From the NCBI GenBank assembly GCA_001414345.1, contig LLCB01000029.1:309675-373674 (forward strand): 64,000 nucleotides of DNA, written 5' to 3'. This document shows positions 11,105-21,884 of this stretch, in pieces. Every line of letters starts with the position of its first letter. Position 1 is the first letter of the stretch. A program made the translations under genes and the position numbers. The stretch is from Hymenoscyphus infarciens (Eukaryota > Ascomycota > Leotiomycetes > Helotiales > Helotiaceae). The notes under the pieces are model-generated. The model had not been told where the DNA came from. It saw only the letters and a list, made by a program, of their open reading frames with translations, and did not search any database.

Positions 11105-12920
11105 ATGGTGTCTGACGATGAGAGGGGGTGTGGGATGGGATGGGGTGGGATGTGGTGTTCTTGTATATATTATACCTACCTTTTCTGTATATATTTATCG
11201 CAATTGAGCCTTTATTAAAGAAAAAATGTGTTCTAGATGATTTCTCGAAGTGTCTGCTGGTCGCTCTTCGGTTGTGTGGGTTTTTTTTTGCTATTGTGAA
11301 ATCTGGGTAAAGAATCTGGGTCACTCCCGCGAGCATATTTGAGTAAGAAAAGCTCGGCCTATGCTGTTGACCAGCTACGAATAAAACCTCAGGAAATGAT
11401 GTAGCTACTTTCGTGTAAACCAAGGCATCGTTTGGCTTACTTGACCCCGATGCAGTGAATACATCAATTCCCACCTTCCTGCCTTACCTACCTAGATCTC
11501 GTTTTTCCAGCTTGTCGGAGCAATTGAAAGTAATTTCCCTAAATAGTTGGAACATTTTAGATGAATAACCTAGGTGTTTTAGAACAATGAAGCTCTATTA
11601 TCCTAACCGTCAAAGCTAAGACGTTCATGGGTAAAGGATTGTAACAACCAATGTGGCCCTTAGCAACTAAGGAATGAAGCTTCCACTTCCCTCTCTTGCT
11701 ACTTAAATCCCCCAAACGAAATTGCCTTGTCTGCTCAGCTAATAAAACTTAGATCTCGAAAAGTTTCCACCCAACTACCGAAGCAAAAAACAGACATATC
11801 GAATCCCAATACCTAATACTATTAACACCACTGCTCACTCAAAACAAAACCACAGGTACGAGTAATACCACGGGTGTGAAATACATTAGCACTGCACTAG
11901 GTTTGGAAACATGAACAGATAGTTAGTCCTCGTATCGTTTATCGTAAGACAGACAGGCAACAACGCTGGGGGAAAGAGCTTGAGTGACGGGAAAGAATCG
12001 ACTACAGCCCCCCGGGAATAAAATGACACTCATACTAAAAGAAAACTAGAACTTTCACCGAGTCGTACCGTACAACACAAGTACCATGAACCTAAGAAAG
12101 TTATACCCGTGTTACTAGGGCAAGTAAAACTGCTTATTTAGTATAGTTTATACTTACACTTACATGGTGGTGTTTTTATGATGAAAACAAGCGCATCTGT
12201 CAATTCATGCAATGGGCTAAGGGTTTTGCTCTGGAGAGGCTGAGTTTGTGAGAAACTGACCCTGGGAAGCGCTTCAAATCCTTAGGAACAAAGAATTAAC
12301 TGACTATATCCGGCCGAGTATGAGAAAAAGGAAGGAGCGTGGGTCTGGTGAGTTGATTTAGGAGAGAAGATTGTGTATCGACCGTCCCTTCCCTAATTTG
12401 ACCTTGACCAGCTGGCCTCCTCTAGACGAGACTCTTGTGGTCGCTCCTTCCCTCTAGATATCAACGCCGGTCTGGCCCCTTGACCCAACTCGACTACACG
12501 TATGCCTATACACTTCAGAGCATACCCCCCTCACCCATATACATGTTGTAGAAAACGTACCGCGGGGGCGGGGGAATGGGAGTGGAACAATCTCAAGTAT
12601 TCTCACATTGTTAATGGTTTGGGGAATATGATTTTATTGAAAATAGCCGAATAGCATAAATTAGAGTACCATTACAAAAAGGAGAAAAGAGACATCTTCA
12701 GGCAGTTCATGACCAAGTAACCTTTCGGACAACCAGTCAGGCCCCACAGAGCAACTAATTCATTCAAAGCAACTATTTCAACCAGAACAACGCGTAAAGA
12801 ATTGATTCGTACTGCCTTTGCATTTCTTATCCAAACTAAAGAAGGTAAAAAACGCATTTGACAGCTGACAGTAGGATAAAAAACCAGGTCACCCAGCATA
12901 CCTTCATACTGCGTGTTCTC
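11105..12920. other. Intergenic region, no gene seen
   Basis: About 1.8 kb following the AA9 gene. It has short frames on both strands without domain signal and several runs of A and T, but no convincing RNA gene or repeat. Confidence 0.45.
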
Positions 12921-13439
12921 CTAATTTCTGTAACCATATTGCTGACCGTAGGTACCCTCACCAGATATTTCGGCGAGTGGGTCGGACTCCGTTTCAAATT
13001 CATCTTCGTACTCATAGGTTGGTTTCTCCCAAAGATTTTCGAAGCCCAATGTGTCGGTGCTTCTATCCACGGCATAACTACGAAAAGATAGTTAGTTGTT
13101 GTGGCAAAGAAGACGGGTGTTTTGAGAATGTTACCTACACTGTATTTTGGTCTTGTTGGTGATGAGTAGCAACTTGTCCTTCATTTGAGGTAACCCATGA
13201 TGTCTTGCTAGTTGCACTGGATCCACTGTATGAGGAGAAAAATGATTAGCGACTATATTGTAAAATGTGGAAGAACGTAAAGTACCCCGAAAGCTGAGTT
13301 TCCTTGCCGCTATGCCCCAAAGTGGATGTTTTGTCGCTGTGGTTCTTATTTTTTGATTTGCTCTTGTGGGAAGAGGGCTTGTTGGACTTGCGTTTAGTAT
13401 CGTGTTTCTGGCGCCAGATGAATACGTTTGAGAAGTCAT
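12921..13439 (-). CDS. Uncertain small hypothetical gene with two introns
   Basis: A minus-strand gene is suggested by three exon-like blocks separated by a GTACTT...CATACAG intron (about 13229-13285) and a second intron near 13084-13140. The last block is clearly protein-like and acidic: STDTLGFENLWEKPTYEYED... ending GYRN and a TAG at 12921-12923. Two registers can be spliced to it. One begins at the ATG at 13439 (MTSQTYSSGARN) and uses an AG|GTAACA donor. The other has a Lys/Ser-rich reading (KRKSNKPSSHKSKSKNKN), uses a GT|GTAGGT donor and needs an unseen upstream exon. Neither shows a known domain, so the gene is a candidate only. Confidence 0.35.
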
Positions 13440-13813
13440 CTTGATATTCTCTAATATCTGTACTGGACCAACTTTTTATTCTTAATATCAAGTGGAAGGA
13501 TGGGAGTTTGCAAGTTGTTCAAGGAGAGAGAGAGGTTGTCGAAAATGATTGATTTTTTCAGTACGATGGGGCAGACTTTATACTAAATGATTTCACCAAG
13601 AAGGGATCATGGCTAGATAGGAATCTCACGCAGTATAGGCTGACCAGCCTGACCACGAGCAGAATGAGCCAGCAAAATACCCCTGGAACGACTAAGCGAG
13701 CAAAATAAGAAGAACATGGAAGCAGAAATAAACAAAAATGGAAACACGGTCAAAACTTTTCCAAAACTACGATCCAAAGACATCATGCTGCCCCATTAAT
13801 TTGTCCTGAAAGC

Positions 13814-14178
13814 GGAAATGCGGCCTTGAGGATATAGAAACTGGGTCGATTCAAGGGGAACATGTCCCAAGGAAGAAATACGGCTATGATGATGTAGACA
13901 TGATACCGCTGCAATGACCCAAACCAGAAATCCGGTCTTCATTTTTGAAGTGTGAAGTCATAACAGGAACGATGTTATCCTAAGAGAGAAATACGGTAAG
14001 AAATTTCTTGTAGGTGACAAAACGTAGCAGTCTTTGGAAAGGGGAAATACGGTCTTTTGGCACATACGGTAGTGGTTTTTAGATAAGCACCGTAAAAAAA
14101 CCCCGGAAACACTAAGCTGCAGGGATGGCTATAGCTAAGCGCCAGGCGCGTGTTCTACGCTAGGAACAGAAATACGGT
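13814..14178. repeat. Degenerate ~60-bp-period array of GAAATACGGT motif (left cluster)
   Basis: Six copies of a core resembling RGAAATACGGT begin at 13814 (ggaaatgcgg), 13874, 13926 (agaaatccggt), 13987, 14043 and 14168. Spacings are 60, 52, 61, 56 and 125 (about twice 62), and a related catacggt lies near 14063. All are on the plus strand. The DNA between cores is mostly diverged, so this looks like an old minisatellite, or a binding-site array, in which only the core survives. Confidence 0.6.
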
Positions 14179-14544
14179 CTCCATTTGGGTTGTGTAAAAC
14201 AAAGTACTTACCTAGGCGGGTAATCTTTTCACCAAAAGGATTGAATAAATAATAGCGCGCATTGCATTGGGAAACACGAGAAGTAGTTATTCGTTATCGA
14301 TCTTCGATATATCTAGGTTCACTGAAGAAGCTGTAGCACAATGTCATTAGGTCATGAAAATCACGCTGGAGTTATAAACTTATTTTGAGCTTCAAAAAGT
14401 CCAACTGGTTAACCAAAGACTACAGGGGTGTTATACAAGTCTCTCAATTGTAAACACGGCTTCATCTCGGTGAATCCCACAAAAAAAGTCAACCGCCCAC
14501 GTTTACAGAACTGCTTGCATCTCCGGTTACACAGTGCAGAGTCC

Positions 14545-15302
14545 TCATATAATCGCCTGCTTTCCTTCCTTCCCCGTGTCCTGATTCATGGCATGAAGTT
14601 CAATCATCTCCTCTTCCCCGGAAACCTGGACAGTCACCGTACCAATCTCCTTGAACCCTAGATGCGTATACAGACTCACCCCCATCGGACTCGCCATAAG
14701 CGAGAGAACAACACCATCTTTCTTTGCCGTGCTCATTCCCCAGCGAGTGAGCGTTGATCCAAAACCACGACGTCTGTATGCAGGATGGGTTCCAAGAATT
14801 TGTAAATGGATTTGCTCGGCTCCGTAGATATCGTCGAAGTATTTTTGTTTTCCTTCAATACCAGCCTGCCGAAACGCCTTCACACGAGCAGGACATGCGT
14901 CCTTTCGAGCCGTACCGCCCGCTTTAGCAACCTTTACCATAGCTAGCGAACCCAAATTAGTACATGAAACAATATGCTCATTATATTGGGCAGATTACAC
15001 GAACGACTTTGGGGCTCGTAGCTTGGGCCATGCTTTGCCTTGTTTACATAAGAAATATCCCAGACCGAAAAGGCGACGACTCGATTGACGTTGGGGTCTT
15101 CATTGCTTGGCGCCTCCACAACTTGAACATTCCAAGCGTCGAAGCTGAGATCAATGAAGTATTGAAAAAGCATCTTCGTGTATTTCAGATGGTCCTCCGG
15201 ATGTTCTTTTCGATATGGCCACTGAGGATCATCCGGCATGGCCCTGAGGGCGATATCAACCACAGAATCAAGGTCGTCTTGGGAAGCGATTCGAAGAATC
15301 AT
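14545..15302 (-). CDS. GNAT-family N-acetyltransferase, two exons
   Basis: Model: complement(14545..14942, 14999..15302), 233 residues. GNAT enzymes move an acetyl group from acetyl-CoA to an amine. The N-terminus MILRIASQDDLDSVVDIALRAM is the usual first strand and helix. The acetyl-CoA site is in exon 2 (QILGTHPAYRRRGFGSTLTRWG, with the RxxGxG/A pattern), followed by SLMASPMGVSLYTHLGFKEIG, typical of the C-terminal half. The 56-base intron keeps phase. ATG 15302 is chosen because the domain starts there; the frame upstream adds an unusual 32-residue leader. The acceptor is unknown. The gene lies between two clusters of the GAAATACGGT repeat. Confidence 0.85.
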
Positions 15303-15531
15303 GGTGCAAGTGGCTTGAGGTAAAAATATCACGATGAATTGGTGACAGATCCGCTTGGTATATTGTAATAACTTCATCTCCTGAGCTTTTCTATGCAAAC
15401 ATGGTATCCCCAGTTGTATTTATATAGTTTTGTCTTCTCATAAAGTAGACTGACAATAGGTCGGAAGGTAAACTAGACCTAAGCAAGAAATGAAACTTGT
15501 CCAAGTGTTGGTAAGCATGTTCGAGGACAAC

Positions 15532-15750
15532 CGGTTACCTATTAAGGAAATACGGTCTCGCTTGAACGTCGAGCCTCTGCATGCACTCTGACTGCGCCAG
15601 AATGCAAGGCTAATGCAAGTAGAGCATCTGTTTTGGAAATACGGTTATCTATTTAGGAAATACGGTGTCGCTTAAAGGTTGAGCAACTGAATGTCGCCTG
15701 ACTGCAAGCTAATGCAAGCCAAGCTCCTATCTTGGAAAACCGGTTACTAT
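15532..15750. repeat. Imperfect tandem duplication containing GAAATACGGT motifs (right cluster)
   Basis: Two units of roughly 110 and 90 bp follow each other. Each starts with GGTTAYCTATTWAGGAAATACGGT-like sequence, continues with TCGCTT(G/A)A, GAGC..CTG, CTGACTGC and CTAATGCAAG, and ends in TTGGAAAwmC. A further GGTTACTAT starts a third, truncated unit. Motif cores are at 15546, 15635, 15656 and 15733 (ggaaaaccggt). The cores match those of the left cluster across the GNAT gene. Confidence 0.65.
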
Positions 15751-15958
15751 TTTTGACCCAAGAACAGGGAACTGCACACACTCGTGACAACACCACACCT
15801 CGCCCTAACATTTTGATTGTGAATCAACATTTCAGTGAGACTGACATTGACAACCACCCGTAATTTTGCCTCTCCTGATCAACAAATTACAATCTTCTGT
15901 ATCGAGTTTGCTGTGCTAAGTCCAAAGAAAGTAGCGTGCTTGACTATTCCGTTCCAAA

Positions 15959-18886
15959 ATGTTTCGTGAGATTGACGAGATGATTGCTGGGATGACTGGT
16001 GTAAATCCTGATTCCTTTGGTGATTGTGCCCCTTGTGCTCTGGTTTTATCGCGCTTGAAACTAACAGAAACTTCCAAAGCCAACAGAGATTTTGACTTGG
16101 GGTCCGATGCAATCTCCGCTGTACACGATGCTCTTGGGCAGCAACAGGAGGATACACTTGCTGTTAAGACTGGCTTCCAGAATGAAGACGGACAGGCAAA
16201 AAATCGGTGTCATATAACCAGCGGAGCTACGGTTGTTCCAGTCGCTGGGGAACTTGCATGGCAAGGTATGATTTTCTCAGTTGTTGTGAAATGAATTCTT
16301 TCTCTAATCGGTTGTCAATAGCTATGGGGGAGCAGACTCCCTTGTATCAACAGGAAATGTCACGACAATCCACAATCACAAATCGCACAGCACAGAATAC
16401 ACCCGATATGTACGGAAACATGTCTTATCAGGGCTCAGTGGTTCCGTCAGAATCGAATTTTGGTGACTCTCCTTCTGTTCGTACCCCCGCCTTAGATTGG
16501 CAACTGGGTACTGCGAAGAGACAAAGGATCATCAGTGGTGGCACAACGGCGGTTGGGGCCAGGCACTTTGTTTTCCAATCAATCCCACCTTCGTCGGTTG
16601 GAAAAGCTGCGGGAGCCACTCAAGAAAGCCCACTACAAATTGTCCGTTTCCATCCACCTGGAGATAAGTCTCGAAAGCGAAAACAGCCCTTGGAAAAGAC
16701 CCGGGTAATCGACAAGGTAAAGGACACAGAATATCAATACTTTAAATTTCCCCCAAATTGACTTGACATCAGGTCGTTGGAAAAGTTGTAAAGCGAGACC
16801 AGGCAGGTAAAGTAGAAGGCACAATGAGTGCATTTGGGAGGACTCAGAACACACGAGGGGTCATGGATGAAACGAGTCGTCGTGAGATGGCTCTTACCCG
16901 TGAATTGCGTGCATGTGCTAGATGTGTTCGATTGAAAAAAAAGGCAAGATTTGTTTTTCTATCACAGTGGTCTCTCTACGTGCTTACCAAGAGAGCAGTG
17001 CTCATGGATAATTCCGAATACGAATAGCCTTGTGTCTCGTTATGAACCATGCGCTTTATGCGCCGCATCTAAGAACCCTTATATTTTGAAGATGCCGTGT
17101 TTCCGCTCATCTGTTTCGGAGGCTACTTTTTTTCGCCCAAGTAAGTCTTCGAACTATCTTTTCTTGTAAATGATTTGTCTAATTCTGCAACACAAGGACC
17201 AACCTTCAAAAGTCCCCTCGAATCAACTACGAGGCCTCAGATTTATCAATTGGAAGAAATAGTACCAGTTATACGATCGCCATCAATGAAAATGTTGCAG
17301 CTGACCCAGGACTTTGGTCCATCGAAGCTCGACGTCGAAGTTCTTAATTTCGTTCCTGTTGAAGGAGACAAGATTAATTACACGTGGAAGGATAATACAG
17401 GACAACATATAATGCCAATGCCGCCATATTGTATTACCAATATCGAACTTACACAAGAAAGAGTGCTTCGATATATTCGGGAGACGAAGTATCATTGTAT
17501 TTACGCAATGCTGGAATGTCCCGATGATTTAACTTGGCATACTTTCGGTATGGCTATGCATTTCGTCACCGGAAGAAAAGTATGCACTCATGTTCTAATA
17601 CTAGTTTGATCATGCCATCTTGCTAATGTAAAAACTCAGAACACTACCGTTGAGATGGCGCTGGAACTATGGGCTGCTGCAAGTCGCACAATTGAGCGGT
17701 CATGGCGAATTTGTGGCAAAAAAAACACTAGGTTTGGAACCTGTAAGAGATCGCCTAAATCCATGGGCCGATACCATTCCCGTTTCACCTATTATGGACA
17801 CACAGTTGGATCAATTCGTCATACGAGGCATATTGATGCCACTCAGGGAAAGGCTTCTGGTTCGTCCTCTACGGGGAAGAAAAACCGTGCGCTTTTGAGG
17901 CATAGGCCACCCCACCTAAAACCACCCCTTTTCCCCCCCTTTTATATTCTATATTCCTACCTATATTCTACTGATTTAGCCTATTTAAAATGCCTAGAAT
18001 TAAGCCCTCTATTTCTTATTAAGACGATAGCTTATACTATTAAGAGAATGTTCTATTTAAAGAGAACGAACATATAGAAGGAGAGTTATAACTAGTTCTT
18101 AGAAGTTTTTAATATAATATTAAGCTAGAATATAGTAAATCATATATATAAGGGGTTTATACATCGGTTTCATAAGTATAGAGAGCGTAAGAGATAAATA
18201 ACACATTATTAGATATTAATTTACTATCTAATTTATATATAAAGTAATAAAAAGTCATAATTAGAGATAAAAAGAGGTGGTTTTAGGTGGGGTGGCCTAT
18301 GCCTCAAAAGCGCACGGTTTTTCTTCCCCGTAGAGTTCGTCTACAAGAAATGATGAACCCTTTCAAACCAGAGTCCTGGTTTGAGCTGTACCTCACTATT
18401 TTCATACTACTCTCTTCGATTGAAGCGGCTGGTGTCCACCAAAAGAATTTCGCGAAGAGATATTCATTACCGGTAACAACCCTTATTTTTTGCTAACACA
18501 GAAACAGACACGTTACGCTAATAATCAGCAAATGGAAGGGTTTTTCATGGATGCAAAATACTATTGGCCCACTTCCATTTTGTTTGTAAAGGATTCGTTC
18601 CATTGCATACCAATTGGGAGGATGCAAAAACAATAAAACTTGCCAGGCTAGACAAACTCCAGGTGGACTTTATGATGAAAACACAGGCAATGCTTAAGAA
18701 GAGGGGTATTACAATTGCTATGTCATACAAATAGAAGCACGTCAGCTAACCATATTCTCACTAGAATCTGCATTCTTGAACCTGCGAGCCAAACACAAGT
18801 ACGGTACAGCACTCTATTGGTGTCACCAGCTGTTTTATGATCACTGGAAGGCCGAAGTTACACATATTGAAGAGGAGATAGACTAG
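15959..18886 (+). pseudogene. Zn2Cys6 regulator gene interrupted by a MITE, with two apparent frameshifts
   Basis: Exons in order: 15959..16265, 16322..16716, 16773..16943, 16999..17140, 17197..17579, 17640..(MITE)..18472, 18529..18705 and 18765..18886. The DNA-binding domain is ACARCVRLKKK | CSW...CALC...PCFR: Cx2Cx6C, then Cx2C and a far Cys, as in a fungal subfamily with the PCxR pattern. It is split by a 55-base intron with a GC donor (16944-16998). The rest matches the long regulatory region of that subfamily (LDTQ, LLAHFHF, ESAFLNLRAKHKYGTALYWCHQLFYDHW). Breaks are an extra base in an A8 run (17718-17725), a 469-bp element at 17867-18335, and a missing base at an A4 run (18555-18558). 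The N-terminal exons show no domain, so the true start is uncertain. Confidence 0.75.
17867..18335. mobile_element. 469-bp MITE with ~60-bp perfect terminal inverted repeats
   Basis: The element begins CTCTACGGGGAAGAAAAACC and ends in its exact reverse complement. The inverted repeats match for about 60 bp before the first mismatch. It is flanked by TTCGTC on both sides (17861-17866 and 18336-18341), a 6-bp target duplication that could be read as 7. The core is very AT-rich and codes for nothing. It sits inside an exon of the Zn2Cys6 gene; removing it with one copy of TTCGTC joins the flanking exon sequence in frame. The superfamily cannot be fixed from these ends. Confidence 0.9.
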
Positions 18887-19030
18887 TTTTCACCCAAGAG
18901 TTGTGTTATTGGGAGCATTTTTTTGATAGGAGTTGATTGATTACACCAAAAGCCCAGAAAGAATCGGAAGAAGGGAAATAGATAATGAAATCAAAGCCGT
19001 TATATACCTGTCAGGCATGGTCCAACATAA
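18887..19030. other. Short convergent intergenic gap
   Basis: These 144 bases separate the stop of the interrupted regulator gene from the stop of the oppositely oriented dioxygenase gene. Nothing specific was seen. Confidence 0.4.
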
Positions 19031-20752
19031 TTAAGAGCAAGACATATGGCGTGCAACTACACGAGGAACACTGGGAGCTTTGCTAATGTCCCACCTGGCA
19101 ACAATCTTCGTGTCCAACGGGCCGTATAGCTCCCTGCCTTGGGTTTCTAGAGCCGCTGGTCTTTTCCAGGCAAGTTTTTTATTCTTTAGCCAAAGTCGAA
19201 CGAAGTGGCGTTTGTGCGAATCATCGTCCACGAACCCTTTCCGAGCGTGGAAAATTGCCATGTTATTAAAGATTTCAATATCTCCACGTTGAATCTTTAC
19301 CTCCAGCTGGTGTTTCTCGGCGGTAAAATGAACAGTGTCCAGTGCCTCTGCCTGTACCTCCGTCATGGCCGGAACACCGACAACATGAGGAGAGAAGGGA
19401 GCTCCAGTCAGTGGTCGACGAGAGTAGATGAATCTAGGTCCATGCTCTCCAAACTGATATAGAAGTGGACGATGGTGCCAGCTTGCGGGAGTAACGAATC
19501 TTCGCGAGTGTCATTGTTATTCTACAAAGCAGCAAATTCAGGAATAGGAGACTCACTCATCAAAAGTCCAATTGTCCTCTGCCAGAGTGTGGAGAATATC
19601 GGGCCTTGTTTCCGCGCTTTCATTATAAATCTTGCCAGAGGATGTGTTGTGGGGTGTACACGTGACCTGGCGGACCTGTATATAGTTACCTCTTCTCTTT
19701 AGACGTTTTATATTGATCATATTGAATCTACCTTCTTTTGAGCCTCGACTAGGGCAAGACAACGAAATTACATTCAGTACGACCTTTCCTGTGATAGGAT
19801 GCCAGCAATGATTCACCGCCGATGGCGGCAACATCAAGTGCATACACAAGAATATCACACCTATCTGTATGAAATGGCTGAAAGGTGGTCAGTACCTTTA
19901 TGTCTCAGTTGATCAGGAGCATTACCTGAGCACGACTTGTGTAAGGAGATGGGCGCCCAGTAGCCTCTGGGAGGTTTTGCTCCACGTCCTGAATATGAAC
20001 TATGTTTGGAGTCAATTCCTAGCAACTAGCATATTTTCCATGTTGGTGACTAACCGAGCATTCTTCCATCGTAGTCTTGCAGACCACGAACTTCGGCGAT
20101 GTAGCTTGTAATTCCAAGGTACAGCAAGACGTTGTCGAGAGGCGAATATCTCTTTGGCTCCAAACCACGCAGAACTGTGAAGCCCGTGCCGTGATGGAGG
20201 TTAATAGCAACATCTTCCATTTTTTTCGCCAGCACCGGTAGAGGAAAAGTCTTTTGATTGACTTCTTCTGGTCCATTGTCTCCGGGTAAAGCTGTCTCTA
20301 CGTTAGCTAACGGTATCAAAATCTCCGGTGGGTAACGAACACTTGAAATAGGCTAGAGCAGCATCAATCTCCGTGATCTCAGCCTCAGTAAAACGAAGAA
20401 TATATTGGTCCGTATTCCTGAATTCTGATCCACTCCAAACACGAGGAGACTGAATAAGCTCTGGGAATCCATCGGGGACTGTCTTTGGACGGCCAACTCT
20501 GAGTGGAGAGAGCTTCTGAACACGATTCAAATGAGTATGATATGATGGATGCCACTTTATGTCCGGACCTTGGTGTTTTTCTTCGCTTGTTGTTGTATCA
20601 TTCCCAGCAGAAGCTCCATCTTCCGCCAGAGGAACATTTGTCCCAACGGACTGTGCAGCTGGCATGAGGTAGGTTCTCTTTAGGCCGATCGACTCTGCTG
20701 CATATTGCAACTGTAACATTGTTGCTTGCTTGGCACTGGTAATGGAAGCCAT
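19031..20752 (-). CDS. TauD/TfdA-type Fe(II)/2-oxoglutarate dioxygenase, doubtful middle
   Basis: Exons that keep phase: 20341-20752, 20055-20291, 19926-19999, one starting at 19877, one ending at 19557, and 19031-19499. The family uses iron and 2-oxoglutarate to hydroxylate or cleave small acids such as taurine. Landmarks: KTFPLPVLAKKM and TGFTVLRGLEP, LLYLGITSYIAEVRGLQD, the HxD iron ligands in FHTDRCDILVYALD, the distal part NNMAIFHARKGF, and the oxoglutarate-binding Arg region HKRHFVRLWL. Between GGESLLASYH (about 19795) and IYNESAETRPD (about 19625) no intron pair restores the phase cleanly, and an in-frame stop intervenes. This is either an unusual intron or a decayed gene. ATG 20752 (MASITSAKQ) is the first in-frame ATG. 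Confidence 0.75.
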
Positions 20753-21884
20753 GACTGTGGTTGTGATAAGGAGGAAGCACTTTGGAGGTCGAAAATGGGA
20801 GGCAAAGTGTTTTGTAAGAGGATCAAGGTTGAAACTAAAATGCACTCGGCTCACTGCGAGGAATATATATAACTGTCAAGTCTCTCCCCAACCTCAATTA
20901 TGAGCCGGAAGAGGCTCTTACTGTCATTTGTGTAGCACAGGAGCTGAGGCTGCTTCCCCGCTTTCAGCACACCCAAAGATAACTTACATTACATTACATG
21001 ATTTATTGAGTTTATGAGATTAATAGAAAGATTTTAATTGGACAGATAAGACAAGCAATCAATTCTTCGGAGGCAGTGGGAGGATAGGAGCTAATGGCAA
21101 ATCAACCATAAGCCTCTTCACTCCCGTTCTTCGTTTTGCGATCCAATCATCTTCTAGTAGCTGGCTTCATTGGTTTGTATCTATTATCCAATACAAGTTT
21201 CGATTTTTTCTGTATCCCAATTCAGACACTGAAATGCAACCTGACCTGAGGTCTTATCATCAAATCAGCTAACACCTGTCGTGGTTGGCTATTATTGGGT
21301 GTGATGGTCTTTGTGCAACTCAACCTCAACACTAAGCCTCTAATTTTCATACAGAAAAGAGGGAGTGCCACACCACCAGTTGTTTAGAATGAGGCTCTGT
21401 GCAAATCATACCATGCTTTTCCTCTGGTCTTGCTATAACTTTGAAGGGCTCTATAATCAGAACCCTTGTTGATGTTTGAACGAAAGTATGTGCCGTGGTT
21501 AACCAGAGTTTTTCTTGCTGTTATCGCTTACATTATTCGTAGGTCAAACAAGAACATAGTGCAGGGGCTTCTTCTGCCTGACGAGGAAAAAGTTAGGCGA
21601 CATCTAGCTAAGCTGGCCTGCCATTTCAAATTTTCATTGAACTTTTACTTGATTCTTGCTTTTGCAAAATCATTTAGTTTGATTCCGCTGAAAATATAAC
21701 AAATATCTTTCAGTGAAAGAGGAAGAGGAAGGAAATATTTACCTGTAGAAACTGGACAAGATAGCAGCAGCTCACTGACAGATTACGAGGTTTGTGTTAG
21801 TGCAAAGTACTGAAATGATATTGCCCATTCACCACCAGTTCAAAACCAAATCCCCTTAAGCCCTTATCACAGACTACACCCAAG
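20753..21884. other. Intergenic region, no gene supported
   Basis: About 1.1 kb upstream of the dioxygenase gene. One plus-strand frame (21466-21699, MLMFERKYVPWL) has hydrophobic stretches but no family signal or supporting structure. Several A/T-rich runs are present. Confidence 0.4.

Noticed and set aside
13814..14178. CRISPR-like look of regularly spaced short repeats
   Set aside because: The core is only about 11 bp and degenerate, spacers vary, and the DNA is eukaryotic; no cas genes.
7344..20752. Secondary-metabolite gene cluster (aminotransferase, GNAT, TauD dioxygenase, Zn2Cys6 regulator)
   Set aside because: No backbone synthase, transporter or P450 is present. The genes are far apart, and the regulator is broken.
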